Below are positions 33,603 to 41,734 of a stretch of DNA of 52,518 nucleotides, in pieces (position 1 is the first letter of the stretch; each line of letters begins with the position of its first letter). This DNA is from Prevotella sp. GTDB taxonomy: Bacteria > Bacteroidota > Bacteroidia > Bacteroidales > Bacteroidaceae. A program made the position numbers and the translations under genes. The stretch covers positions 1 through 52,518 of the forward strand of contig JAGAAJ010000133.1 in NCBI GenBank assembly GCA_017615355.1, in the 5' to 3' direction. The notes beneath the pieces were generated by a model. The model was not told the DNA's origin and searched no databases. It saw only the letters and a list, made by a program, of their open reading frames with translations.

Positions 33603-36413
33603 TTACTCACTCAGCATGGTCACCTCGATGCGGGCGCCGTTCTTCAGCAACTGGCGGGCCAACTGCTGCACATCGGCAGCCGTCATCTGGCGAACCATAT
33701 CGCAGTAGCCGTCATCGAAGTCGGCATCATCGTCGAGCTGGTGCCAGGCCACATAATCCCAATAGTCATTGGTGATGGCCACCTGCTGATACTGCTTGAG
33801 CAGATACTCGCGCACCTTCTCCATCGACGAGGCGGCAGGACCGTTGTCGGCAATGTTCTTCAGCTGCTGGTAGACGATGGGATTCAGCTCCTCATAACGG
33901 TTGGGGTCAGCATTGTAGGAGATGCGTACCATCGTGTTGGGCTTGTCGTCCTTGTCGAGGTCGAAGTCGACGCTGACACCATAGGTGCCGCCCTTCTCCT
34001 CACGAACCGAGTCGGTGTAGGCGATGCTGAGCGTACGTTTCAGGAAGTCGAGGACGAGGTCGTTCTTCGGCGTGAACTCGAGATCGGCCAAGTAGAAGAT
34101 GCTGACATTGGCCAGCGGCGTAGCCATCTTCTTCTTAAAGACGTAGGCGCCGTCCTTGGCTACAACCTGGGGAATGACCTGAGTGGCGACAGGCGTGGGT
34201 TGAGCGTTGGGAGAAGGCAGGCTGGCCAGATACTTGCAGATGAGCGGACGGAGATCGTCGAGCGACATGCTGCCGATGATGACGGTCTTGAAGTCGGCGG
34301 CATTGGAGAAACTCTGCTTGTAGAGCTCAAACATGCGGTCGTAGCTGACTCGTGCCAGACGGGCCTGCGACATCGGCTCCAGACGCGGATGATGACCATA
34401 GAGGATGGCCGTGATAGAGTCGTTGTAGTCCACTCGCGGCGAAGCATTGCGATTGTTCAGGAACGAATGGGTGCGATTCTTCAGGGCCTCGAAGGCCTCG
34501 GTATCACGACGCGGCTGCGAGAAATAGAGATAAACCAGCTGCATCATCGTCTCGGTGTCCTGCAAAGCAGCACCGCCAGTGATGCTGCGTGAGCGGCTAC
34601 CCACGGAAGGCGACACACGCACGCTGCGACCGTTGAGAATCTTGCGTAGCTGCATGGCATCCCATTGGCCTACGCCGGCATCGGTCACGGAACTCGTCAG
34701 CAGCGAGAAATTGTCGATATCCTCGTCGCCAAAGAGGCTGGTGCCACCATCGGCACGCATCTTCAGCTGCACCACGTTAGAGCTGAAATCGGTCTGGCGC
34801 ACATACACCTTCATGCCGTTGGAGAGCGTCAACTCCGTGAAGCCGTGCATCCAGGGCTTCTCGCTCACGATGGTGCCAGCCTTAGGCTGCTCGGTCAGCA
34901 GCTCAGTACCCAGCTGCTGCTCCTCGACAGGTGCATACTGCTGTCGCTGCGTGGCCAGGATGACATCCTCAATCTGCTGCTCGGTGGGCAGGGGCACGGA
35001 CTCCTTATCAGGGGCATACATTAGGACCACCTGATTCTGGTCGCTGATGAGCTCATGCACATACTTGTTCACCTCATCGAGGGTCACCTCGCGCTCAAAC
35101 TTCTGCGTCAGCTCCCATTGCGTATCTTGCGAGATAAGAGGCTCACCCTCCAAGAAATGATCGGTGCACTCGCTGACGAGCTTCGAGTTCTTGCGGTCGT
35201 CACGCTCCAACCATTTGCGCTCGTCGTGATTGCGGCGGACGGACTTCGCCCAGTTCAGCTCGGCCTGTGTAAAGCCCTGCTGACGAATCTGCTCGCAAGC
35301 AGCCACAGCGCTGATAATGCCGCCAAGGATATTCTCCTGCTTGCAGCTGATGCTCAGCGAGAAGGCATCCATCGAACGGCTCAGGAAGAAGGTGTTGGCA
35401 CGGGCCGTAGAGCTCTGGAACGGCGGATTGGCCTGCTGCTTCAGGGCCGACAGACGCTCGTTGGCCATGTGACCGATGAGCAGGTCGATATATTCGCCGC
35501 GCAGGTATTCCTCGGTGTTCTTCTGGTCATCGGGTGTAGCAGGCTTCTTCATATAGAGATGACACAGCACGATGGGCTGCTCGGCATCCTTCTCGATGTC
35601 GACAATCATCTTCTCGTTGTTGTCGACAGTATAATAGATGCGCTCGGCACGCTTTTTCGGCAGAGGAATGTCGGAGAAGATTTTCTTGATCTTCTTCTCC
35701 ATCTTGTCCACGTCGATGTCGCCCACAACAATAACGGCCTGCAGGTCAGGACGGTACCACTTCTGATAGTAGTCGCGCAAATCCTGATAGGCGAAGTTGT
35801 CGACGATATCCATCGAGCCAATGGGCATGCAGTCCTCATACTTCGTGCCCTTGTATACCTTCGGCATGGCCTGTTCCATCAGTCGCTGGATGGCACGGCC
35901 GGCACGGCGGGTACGCCACTCCTCATGGATGACGCCACGCTCCTTGTCAATCTCGGCATCCTCAAGCAACAGGAAATGGCTCCAATCGTGCAGCACGAGG
36001 AGACATGAGTCGGCAATGCCCTCACGCTTCAAGGGAGCAGCGCCGATGTGATAGACGGTCTCGTCGATGCTGGTGTAGGCATTGAGGTTGGCACCGAACT
36101 TCACGCCAATGGTCTCGCACCAAGGCACGATGCCAAGTTTCTTCCCCTTGCCCGGGAAGTTCTTCGTACCGTTGAAGGCCATGTGCTCGAGGAAATGGGC
36201 GAGGCCACGCTGACGCGGCTCTTCAAGGATGGAGCCCACACGCTGGGCGATGTAGAAATCGGCCAGCCCCGGCTCCTTGTCGTTGTGACGGATGTAATAG
36301 GTCAGTCCGTTCTTCAACTTGCCCACCCTGACGGCAGGGTCTTGGGGCAGAGGCGTCTGTGCCGACATGCCTATGGCCATCAGCACCATCAGTAATGCAA
36401 AGATTCTTTTCAT
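33603..36413 (-). CDS. M16-family zinc peptidase (pitrilysin/insulinase type), exported
   Basis: 936 aa. A signal peptide (residues 1-19, GMSAQ) is followed by tandem M16 domains. The first is active-type, with the inverted zinc motif HFLEH (His73, Glu76, His77) and downstream ERGVIHEEW supplying the third ligand; the second (about 500-936) lacks HxxEH, as usual. Such periplasmic peptidases degrade peptides in a closed chamber. The start at 36413 begins the signal peptide; an in-frame ATG at 36425 would add four residues. The leader is made of AAATGAG-like heptamers (36415-36460). It lies between era and the sulfatase gene in one orientation. Confidence 0.9.
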   Translation of the reverse strand: MKRIFALLMVLMAIGMSAQTPLPQDPAVRVGKLKNGLTYYIRHNDKEPGLADFYIAQRVGSILEEPRQRGLAHFLEHMAFNGTKNFPGKGKKLGIVPWCETIGVKFGANLNAYTSIDETVYHIGAAPLKREGIADSCLLVLHDWSHFLLLEDAEIDKERGVIHEEWRTRRAGRAIQRLMEQAMPKVYKGTKYEDCMPIGSMDIVDNFAYQDLRDYYQKWYRPDLQAVIVVGDIDVDKMEKKIKKIFSDIPLPKKRAERIYYTVDNNEKMIVDIEKDAEQPIVLCHLYMKKPATPDDQKNTEEYLRGEYIDLLIGHMANERLSALKQQANPPFQSSTARANTFFLSRSMDAFSLSISCKQENILGGIISAVAACEQIRQQGFTQAELNWAKSVRRNHDERKWLERDDRKNSKLVSECTDHFLEGEPLISQDTQWELTQKFEREVTLDEVNKYVHELISDQNQVVLMYAPDKESVPLPTEQQIEDVILATQRQQYAPVEEQQLGTELLTEQPKAGTIVSEKPWMHGFTELTLSNGMKVYVRQTDFSSNVVQLKMRADGGTSLFGDEDIDNFSLLTSSVTDAGVGQWDAMQLRKILNGRSVRVSPSVGSRSRSITGGAALQDTETMMQLVYLYFSQPRRDTEAFEALKNRTHSFLNNRNASPRVDYNDSITAILYGHHPRLEPMSQARLARVSYDRMFELYKQSFSNAADFKTVIIGSMSLDDLRPLICKYLASLPSPNAQPTPVATQVIPQVVAKDGAYVFKKKMATPLANVSIFYLADLEFTPKNDLVLDFLKRTLSIAYTDSVREEKGGTYGVSVDFDLDKDDKPNTMVRISYNADPNRYEELNPIVYQQLKNIADNGPAASSMEKVREYLLKQYQQVAITNDYWDYVAWHQLDDDADFDDGYCDMVRQMTAADVQQLARQLLKNGARIEVTMLSE

Positions 36414-36414
36414 A

Positions 36415-36460
36415 TCATTTCTCATTTTCTGTATTTCTCATTCTCTCATTTCTCATTCCG
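36415..36460 (-). repeat. AAATGAG-type heptamer stretch between era and the M16 gene
   Basis: The minus strand reads GAATGAG, AAATGAG, AGAATGAG, AAATACAG, AAAATGAG, AAATGAT: a looser relative of the TAAATGA arrays. It spans the era stop codon and the whole intergenic leader. Confidence 0.65.
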
Positions 36461-37337
36461 GGTTGTAGCCGAAGTTGTTCAGCTCCTTCTGCGACGAGCG
36501 CCAGTCCTTGTCCACCTTGACGAAGACCTCGAGGTAGATGTGCTTGTCGAAGAACTTCTCTAATGCCTTGCGGGCCTCGGTGCTCACCTTCTTCAGCGCC
36601 ACGCCCTGATGACCGATGATGATGCCCTTCTGCGACTCGCGCTCCACGTAGATGACGGCATTGATGTGTATCTGCTTGTCATCCTCCTTGAAACGTTCCA
36701 CCACCACCTCGACTGAGTAGGGTATCTCCTTGTCGTAGAAGAGCAGGATTTTTTCGCGGATGATCTCCGAGACGAAGAAGCGGGCAGGCTTGTCGGTGAG
36801 CTGGTCCTTGTCGAAGAAAGCGGGACTCTCGGGCAGTAGCTCGCCAATGCGTTTCAGCAGCATGTCAGTGCCGAACTTGTTCTTCGCAGAGATGGGCAGG
36901 ATCTCGGCTTTCGGCAGCAGCGTGTGCCACTTCTCCACAATGTCGCCCAAGGTCTTCTGGTCGCTCTCGTCAATCTTGTTGATCAGGAGCAGCACGGGAA
37001 TGGTCATTTTCTGCACCTTCTCCAAGAAGTCCATGTTCTTCTCGGGGTTCTCCACCACATCGGTGACGTAGAGCAGCACATCGGCATCGACGAGGGCGCT
37101 CTCCGAGAACGCCAGCATCGACTCCTGCAGCTTGTAGTTGGGTTTCAGCACACCAGGAGTGTCGCTGAACACAATCTGCATATCGGGTGTGTTCACAATA
37201 CCCATGATGCGATGGCGCGTGGTCTGCGCCTTGAACGTGGCAATGCTGATGCGCTCGCCCACGAGCTGGTTCATCAGCGTGGACTTGCCCACGTTGGGAT
37301 TTCCCACAATGTTTACGAATCCGGCTTTATGGCTCAT
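36453..37337 (-). CDS. era: Ribosome biogenesis GTPase Era
   Basis: 294 aa, full length. A GTPase that binds the 3' end of 16S rRNA and helps 30S maturation. G1 GNPNVGKST (12-20), switch region FKAQTTRHRI, G3 DTPG, G4 NKIDE and G5 SAK are all present, and the C-terminal KH domain has GIIIGHQGVALKKV. It has its own -7 box (37363-37370, minus) and is the first gene of the minus-strand run to the M16 and sulfatase genes. Confidence 0.97.
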   Translation of the reverse strand: MSHKAGFVNIVGNPNVGKSTLMNQLVGERISIATFKAQTTRHRIMGIVNTPDMQIVFSDTPGVLKPNYKLQESMLAFSESALVDADVLLYVTDVVENPEKNMDFLEKVQKMTIPVLLLINKIDESDQKTLGDIVEKWHTLLPKAEILPISAKNKFGTDMLLKRIGELLPESPAFFDKDQLTDKPARFFVSEIIREKILLFYDKEIPYSVEVVVERFKEDDKQIHINAVIYVERESQKGIIIGHQGVALKKVSTEARKALEKFFDKHIYLEVFVKVDKDWRSSQKELNNFGYNPE

Positions 37338-37362
37338 GTCTCTGCAAAAAAGATATTTTCTG

Positions 37363-37370
37363 CAAAGTTA
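37363..37370 (-). promoter_or_regulatory. -7 box of era
   Basis: Minus strand TAACTTTG, 25 nt upstream of the era start. Confidence 0.65.
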
Positions 37371-37433
37371 CGCATTTTTTTTAAAGAGCAAAAGAAAAAG
37401 CGTATTTTCTTTTGCTCTTTGCTCGCTTATTCG

Positions 37434-37441
37434 TACCTTTG
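37434..37441 (+). promoter_or_regulatory. -7 box immediately before the acyltransferase ATG
   Basis: TACCTTTG ends 5 nt before the ATG at 37447. With the usual start site a few nt after this box, the mRNA should have almost no 5' leader. Confidence 0.7.
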
Positions 37442-37446
37442 CACGC

Positions 37447-38391
37447 ATGAACAAATTGCTATACTACTTGCTCAAGGGACTCGTCTATGCGCTGTCGCTG
37501 CTGCCTTTTTGCGTGCTCTATGCATTGGCCGACGTCATATTCGTGTTCCTCTACCATATCATAAGGTACAGGCGAAAGGTGGTGCGCAACAACCTTGTCA
37601 CCTCCTTCCCCGACATGTCCACAAAAGAGGTGAAACGCGTGGAACGACGCTTCTACCGCTGGCTGTGCGACTATTTCCTCGAGACTTTCAAACTGCTCAG
37701 CATGAGCGATGCGAAACTGCTGCGCCATCTTGAGTTCAGAGGCGGCGAACAGGTGGAACAAGCCTTTGCCGAAGGTCGCACAGTAGCCCTCACCATGGGT
37801 CATTACTGCAATTGGGAGTGGCTGTCGGCCGTAGGACTGGCCTTTCCACACTTCCCCGAGGCAGTAAAGGGCCTCATCTACCACCCCCTGCGCAGCGATC
37901 CTGCCGACTGGCTCTTCATCGATATCCGCTCAGCCCATGGCGGCATGTGCATCAACAAACGTCATGTACTGCGGCATCTTGTGGAATTCAAACGTGAGAA
38001 GAAGCATATCCTCTTCGGCTATATCAGCGACCAGACACCGAAATGGGAGAACATCCATCTATGGCTCGACTTCCTGGGCCACGACACACCCGTCTTCACT
38101 GGTGGAGAGCGTATCATGCGAAAGATGGACGACGCCGTGTTCTACCTTGACATGGAGCGGCCAAAACGCGGAAAGTATATCTGTACCTTCAAGCAACTCT
38201 CAGCTCACGCTGCACAAGAGGAGGAGAACGTCATTACGCGACGTTTCTTCCAGAAGCTTGAAGAGAACATCCGCCGTGAGCCTACCTACTACCTGTGGAC
38301 GCACAACCGCTGGAAGCGCACGCACGAAGAGTATGACGCCATTATAGAAGAGTGGCGCCAACAGGGGCGCCACCTCAAGGAAGAAAACTAA
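37447..38391 (+). CDS. Lipid A / lysophospholipid acyltransferase (LpxL/HtrB family)
   Basis: 314 aa. An N-terminal membrane anchor (residues about 5-38) and the LpxL-type acyltransferase domain, with catalytic HxxxxE seen as His119-Glu124 (MGHYCNWEW) and the downstream conserved ISDQTP block. It would add a secondary acyl chain to the lipid A precursor at the inner membrane. The start at 37447 was chosen because an upstream in-frame ORF overlaps era antisense and the promoter -7 box lies just 5 nt before this ATG. It is a single gene, converging with the outer-membrane protein gene 4 bp beyond its stop. Confidence 0.88.
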   Translation: MNKLLYYLLKGLVYALSLLPFCVLYALADVIFVFLYHIIRYRRKVVRNNLVTSFPDMSTKEVKRVERRFYRWLCDYFLETFKLLSMSDAKLLRHLEFRGGEQVEQAFAEGRTVALTMGHYCNWEWLSAVGLAFPHFPEAVKGLIYHPLRSDPADWLFIDIRSAHGGMCINKRHVLRHLVEFKREKKHILFGYISDQTPKWENIHLWLDFLGHDTPVFTGGERIMRKMDDAVFYLDMERPKRGKYICTFKQLSAHAAQEEENVITRRFFQKLEENIRREPTYYLWTHNRWKRTHEEYDAIIEEWRQQGRHLKEEN

Positions 38392-38395
38392 GATT

Positions 38396-39283
38396 TTACA
38401 GATAAAGTCCGAAGGACAGCGAGCGGAACTTGATACCTCCGTCTTTCAGCACGTCATCATTGCTGTATTTCACGTAGAAGGGGAAGTCGGCAATCCTCAT
38501 GTTCACCATCCAGTCAATGGTGATGGGCCGCTGGCGGATATTTTTCTCCATGCGTTTTACCTTATCGCCCAAGAGCTTATAGCGTGTCTTGATAGAAGCA
38601 TAGGTATTGAAATTCACGACGGGACCAAAGCCGATGGCAAAACCGTGGCCGAAGTCATGCTCGTAGCGCAGCGTAGCCGTAAGCGAGAAGACCTTGATAC
38701 GCGAGAACTGCGGCTCGAACTCCAGCGGATAGCGGTCGACGGTGACATCGCCAGCCATGTCCTTGGTAAACATCATATCGTCCGTGATGCGATAGTTACG
38801 CCAGTCGATACCCAATCCCAACGAGAAGATGTCGCGCCAGCGACGGTCCATCGCATGATCCCATTGAACGATATTGGCAAAGAACTCCCATGACTTAAAC
38901 GTGGAAAAGTCCAGGCGACTGTCGGCATTTGTCGGTGCCGTAAAGCCCACACCCAAATGAGCTGTGATTACATTACGGTGGTCACATTGGGAAGTGCCGT
39001 CTTCCGTGCTTCTACGACCCACGGGCAGTGACGGGATGAGTTCCCAATGGTCGCGACTGATGCTGACGCTGCTCTCATAGTTAGCGTCCACAAGGCGAAT
39101 CGTGTTCTGGTAGACAAAGTCGCTGTCACCCCGTTTGCCGTTGACGATGATACGTTGCAGGGAGTCGCTGCTGACGATGGTTACCTTATGTGGGTCATTG
39201 ATGACGAGCGTGTCGTTTTGTGCGGCTACGCTGCTAAATGACAAATGAAAAATGACAAATGATAAATAAGCGATGCGTTTCAT
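38396..39283 (-). CDS. Predicted outer-membrane beta-barrel protein
   Basis: 295 aa. The signal peptide ends SFSSVAAQ and is encoded by the heptamer array at 39221-39269. The mature protein shows alternating amphipathic strands from about residue 105 on (VITAHLGVGF, FSLGLGIDW, LTATLRYEHDFGHGFAIGFGPVV) and ends LSFGLYL, an aromatic-terminal beta signal. No named family is recognised. It is the last gene of a minus-strand run that begins with an ECF sigma factor (sigma, anti-sigma, small exported protein, barrel), so it may be a target or sensor of that sigma system (inference from position). Confidence 0.7.
   Translation of the reverse strand: MKRIAYLSFVIFHLSFSSVAAQNDTLVINDPHKVTIVSSDSLQRIIVNGKRGDSDFVYQNTIRLVDANYESSVSISRDHWELIPSLPVGRRSTEDGTSQCDHRNVITAHLGVGFTAPTNADSRLDFSTFKSWEFFANIVQWDHAMDRRWRDIFSLGLGIDWRNYRITDDMMFTKDMAGDVTVDRYPLEFEPQFSRIKVFSLTATLRYEHDFGHGFAIGFGPVVNFNTYASIKTRYKLLGDKVKRMEKNIRQRPITIDWMVNMRIADFPFYVKYSNDDVLKDGGIKFRSLSFGLYL
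39221..39269 (+). repeat. Heptamer array with cap, encodes signal peptide of the barrel protein
   Basis: Plus strand: cap TGCGGCTACGCTGC, then TAAATGA, CAAATGA, AAAATGA, CAAATGA, TAAATAA. The gene reads the opposite strand and translates it as a signal peptide ending SFSSVAAQ. Confidence 0.85.
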
Positions 39284-39315
39284 ATCTTTTCAATGATTTT
39301 TAATTCTTCAACTTT

Positions 39316-39801
39316 TCAATTCTTTAATTTTTCTTCCAGTTCCTCCAGGCTGCTGACGGCACCCTCCATGTAGATGACGGTCACTTCGCACTTGTCGTGC
39401 TCTTTGTTCCACACCTCCTGAAAGCACAGGAAACGGTTCGTGCTGCCAGCCGATGGCATTTGCAACTTGCATGTCCAGGTATCCCATCGGTGGGGGTTCT
39501 TACGACTGGTTCGCATGTCGATGCTCCGCTCCGCATCCTGATCCAACAGTTGGCGTAGCTGCTCGGCTTCATTGTCAGTGACGTTCAGTCGCAGACTGCG
39601 GTAGTAGGTCAACTGGTACTTTTCCAGCGTCTTGCCACGCACACGGGTCTCCACCATTCTCTCCTGTGGAATGATGCGCCCTTCGAAGAGCTCGTTCACC
39701 TTCAGGCCCGACTGTGCAAAGGCCGTAAGGCTTGAGACGAGCATCAGGATCATGATAATTTTTTTTTCATACACATGATTAGTTTGATATTGACTATTCA
39801 C
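39316..39801 (-). CDS. Small exported protein in the sigma/anti-sigma run (DUF6108-like)
   Basis: 161 aa from the first ATG. A shorter start (GTG near 39774) would give a cleaner signal peptide (YEKKIIMILMLVSSLTAFAQ). The mature ~125 residues are alpha/beta with a conserved-looking LKVNELFEG start and an acidic C-terminus. I think it resembles the Bacteroidota DUF6108 group, but this is from memory. The first codons overlap the anti-sigma stop by 8 nt, so it is probably cotranslated. A periplasmic partner of the anti-sigma protein is possible but unproven. Confidence 0.6.
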   Translation of the reverse strand: MNSQYQTNHVYEKKIIMILMLVSSLTAFAQSGLKVNELFEGRIIPQERMVETRVRGKTLEKYQLTYYRSLRLNVTDNEAEQLRQLLDQDAERSIDMRTSRKNPHRWDTWTCKLQMPSAGSTNRFLCFQEVWNKEHDKCEVTVIYMEGAVSSLEELEEKLKN

Positions 39802-40255
39802 AAAACATTGCCTTTAATTGTTCCTCTACCACGTCACCGCCGTCGTCTGCCATAGCGATCATAGTACGGTGCATTTCCTCAAGAACGACGTCTTGGGAGG
39901 TGGTACGCTGTCCGTAGACGTAGGCCACATAGTCCTCCTCAGCAGCAGGGGCAGTCGGGGTGTAACGGGTGAAAAGCACGGCTGCACCGCCTAACAGAAG
40001 AATGGTAACGGCGGCAGCTACGGCCCAGGGCAGCCAGCGGCGGCGGAGTGCAGGCCGTCGTGTTTGTTGCGTTGTCAACGCAACAGGCTGAACAGCGTCA
40101 TATGCAAGGAACATCGGACGCAAGGATTCCAAGTCCTCAGGCAGGTCGCTGGCGTCACGGAAGAAGGCATAGAGCTCCTGCTCCTCGCTGAGCGTGGTCT
40201 CGCCGTCGAAGAAACGGTCTAACAGCGTGCGTATTTTCAGGATATTATCGGTCAT
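39794..40255 (-). CDS. Probable anti-sigma factor, single-pass membrane protein
   Basis: 153 aa. A cytoplasmic N-terminal ~70 residues (ILKIRTLLDRFFDGETTLSEEQELYAFF, typical of Bacteroidota proteins encoded after ECF sigma genes) is followed by one transmembrane helix (about 75-96, WLPWAVAAAVTILLLGGAAV) and a short periplasmic tail ending KAMFCE. It should bind and hold the ECF sigma factor encoded 48 nt upstream. No zinc-type HxxxCxxC motif is present. Confidence 0.72.
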   Translation of the reverse strand: MTDNILKIRTLLDRFFDGETTLSEEQELYAFFRDASDLPEDLESLRPMFLAYDAVQPVALTTQQTRRPALRRRWLPWAVAAAVTILLLGGAAVLFTRYTPTAPAAEEDYVAYVYGQRTTSQDVVLEEMHRTMIAMADDGGDVVEEQLKAMFCE

Positions 40256-40303
40256 ATCGTTGTAACTTTTGTTTTCTCATTCTGGGTTATTCTGCTTCAG
40301 GAA

Positions 40304-40750
40304 CTATAGCCTTACTGCCTGACGGGCACGGCTCAGGGCTTTTCTGACTGCCACCTCGTTGCTGCCTGTGAGTTCGGCGATGTCGCTCATCTCCATTCCC
40401 TCCATGTGACGGAGGCGCAGGATGGTCTGCTGCATGGAAGGCAGGCTCTCGACGATGGCCATCAGACGGTCGAGACTCTCATCGGTGCTGTCATCTGCTA
40501 TCTCAATGGCATAACCATCGGCTGTAATGGCGTGTCGCTGTTTTCTCAGCAGACTGATGCATTGGTTTCTCACCAGCACCGTGGCCAGGGCATCGAGCGG
40601 CAGGCGTAGCTCATCGAGCATCTGCCACAGGCGCAGCAGCACGTCTTGCACCGTGTCCTCGGCATCATCGTCGCCCATATAGCGCCTCGCCACCGAGATG
40701 AGTTTGGGACGTATCCGTCTGACCTCGTCCTTGTATTCCTCTTGCGTCAT
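40304..40750 (-). CDS. ECF-type RNA polymerase sigma factor
   Basis: 148 aa. Region sigma2 (RRYMGDDDAEDTVQDVLLRLW) binds the -10 element and core polymerase; region sigma4 (LPSMQQTILRLRHMEGMEMSDIAELTG...VRKALSRARQAV) is the -35-binding helix-turn-helix. The start at 40750 (MTQEEYKDEV) was chosen because family members begin a few residues before this helix; ATG 40768 would add six residues. Its own -7 box (40799-40806, minus) lies about 50 nt upstream. It heads a run with an anti-sigma, a small exported protein and an outer-membrane barrel, so it probably controls an envelope response. Confidence 0.88.
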   Translation of the reverse strand: MTQEEYKDEVRRIRPKLISVARRYMGDDDAEDTVQDVLLRLWQMLDELRLPLDALATVLVRNQCISLLRKQRHAITADGYAIEIADDSTDESLDRLMAIVESLPSMQQTILRLRHMEGMEMSDIAELTGSNEVAVRKALSRARQAVRL

Positions 40751-40798
40751 TCTACTTGTTATACGCATGAAGTGCCTATTTGTGACATCATGCGACTG

Positions 40799-40806
40799 CA
40801 AAAATA
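40799..40806 (-). promoter_or_regulatory. -7 box of the ECF sigma gene
   Basis: Minus strand TATTTTTG. Confidence 0.6.
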
Positions 40807-40889
40807 CAAAAAAAGACGCAAAAAAGTTACCTACGGGCCATAAAAGCACATTTTTCCGCCTCAAAAGAATGGATTAAAAGGAAAATGTG

Positions 40890-40897
40890 TATCTTTG
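40890..40897 (+). promoter_or_regulatory. -7 box of the MlaF-type gene
   Basis: TATCTTTG, 16 nt upstream of the ATG at 40914. Confidence 0.65.
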
Positions 40898-40913
40898 CAA
40901 CGATTTTAGAAAA

Positions 40914-41726
40914 ATGATAGAAGTCAGGAATCTATACAAGAGCTTTGAAGAGTATGCACCCGACGGCACGAAATCAAAGAAGGACGTGCTCAAGGACATC
41001 TCGACCACGTTTGACGACGGCATCACCAACCTCATCATCGGCCAAAGCGGCAGTGGCAAGACGGTGCTGATGAAGAATCTGGTGGGCTTGCTGGAGCCTT
41101 CCAGCGGACAGGTGCTCTACGACGGGCGCGACTTCGTCAGCATGTCGAAACAGGAGAAGGTGGAGATGCGCCGCGAGATGGGCATGATTTTCCAGTCGGC
41201 GGCATTGTTCGACTCGATGACCGTATTGGAGAACGTCATGTTCCCACTCGACATGTTTTCACAGATGACTTTGCGCGAACGTCAGCGTCGTGCCAAGGAC
41301 TGTCTGGACCGTGTGAACCTGACGGATGCCGACCAGAAGTATCCCGGCGAGATCAGCGGCGGTATGCAGAAGCGTGTGGCCATTGCCCGCGCCATTGCCT
41401 TGCAGCCGAAATACTTATTCTGCGACGAACCCAACAGCGGCCTCGATCCAAAGACATCGCTCGTCATCGACGACCTGCTTCACTCCATCACGCACGAATA
41501 CAAGATGACCACAATCATCAATACCCATGACATGAATTCCGTCATGGGTATTGGTGAAAACATCATATTTATCTATGAAGGCCACAAGGAGTGGCAGGGT
41601 CAAAGTGGCCAAATTATGGATTCCGACAACAGCCGACTCACAGACTTCATCTTTGCCAGCGGTCTGCAGAAGAAGATGCGCGAGGCCGTGCTGGCAGAGT
41701 CACAAACCGGAAGGAAAAACGGGTAA
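40914..41726 (+). CDS. MlaF-type ABC transporter ATPase
   Basis: 270 aa. ATPase of the MCE/Mla phospholipid transport type. Walker A GQSGSGKT (43-50), signature ISGGMQKR (147-154) and Walker B YLFCDEPNSGLDP (167-179) with the NSGLDP form typical of MlaF/Mkl. In this transporter it powers MlaE-MlaD lipid movement between the membranes. Neither an MlaE permease nor an MlaD-type MCE protein is adjacent, so its partners must be encoded elsewhere. The ATG at 40914 follows the promoter closely. The gene converges with a lipoprotein gene 8 bp past its stop. Confidence 0.88.
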   Translation: MIEVRNLYKSFEEYAPDGTKSKKDVLKDISTTFDDGITNLIIGQSGSGKTVLMKNLVGLLEPSSGQVLYDGRDFVSMSKQEKVEMRREMGMIFQSAALFDSMTVLENVMFPLDMFSQMTLRERQRRAKDCLDRVNLTDADQKYPGEISGGMQKRVAIARAIALQPKYLFCDEPNSGLDPKTSLVIDDLLHSITHEYKMTTIINTHDMNSVMGIGENIIFIYEGHKEWQGQSGQIMDSDNSRLTDFIFASGLQKKMREAVLAESQTGRKNG

Positions 41727-41734
41727 GACTTGGC

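Noticed and set aside
33552-34592. Long plus-strand ORF antisense to the M16 peptidase
   Set aside because: A shadow of GC-rich coding on the other strand; the minus strand encodes a clear M16 peptidase with intact motifs. The same applies to antisense ORFs at 1906-2754, 4498-5145, 10231-10725, 32370-33371 and 35055-36008.
37138-37446. N-terminal extension of the acyltransferase over era
   Set aside because: It is antisense to era, crosses both promoters and would place 103 residues before the membrane anchor.
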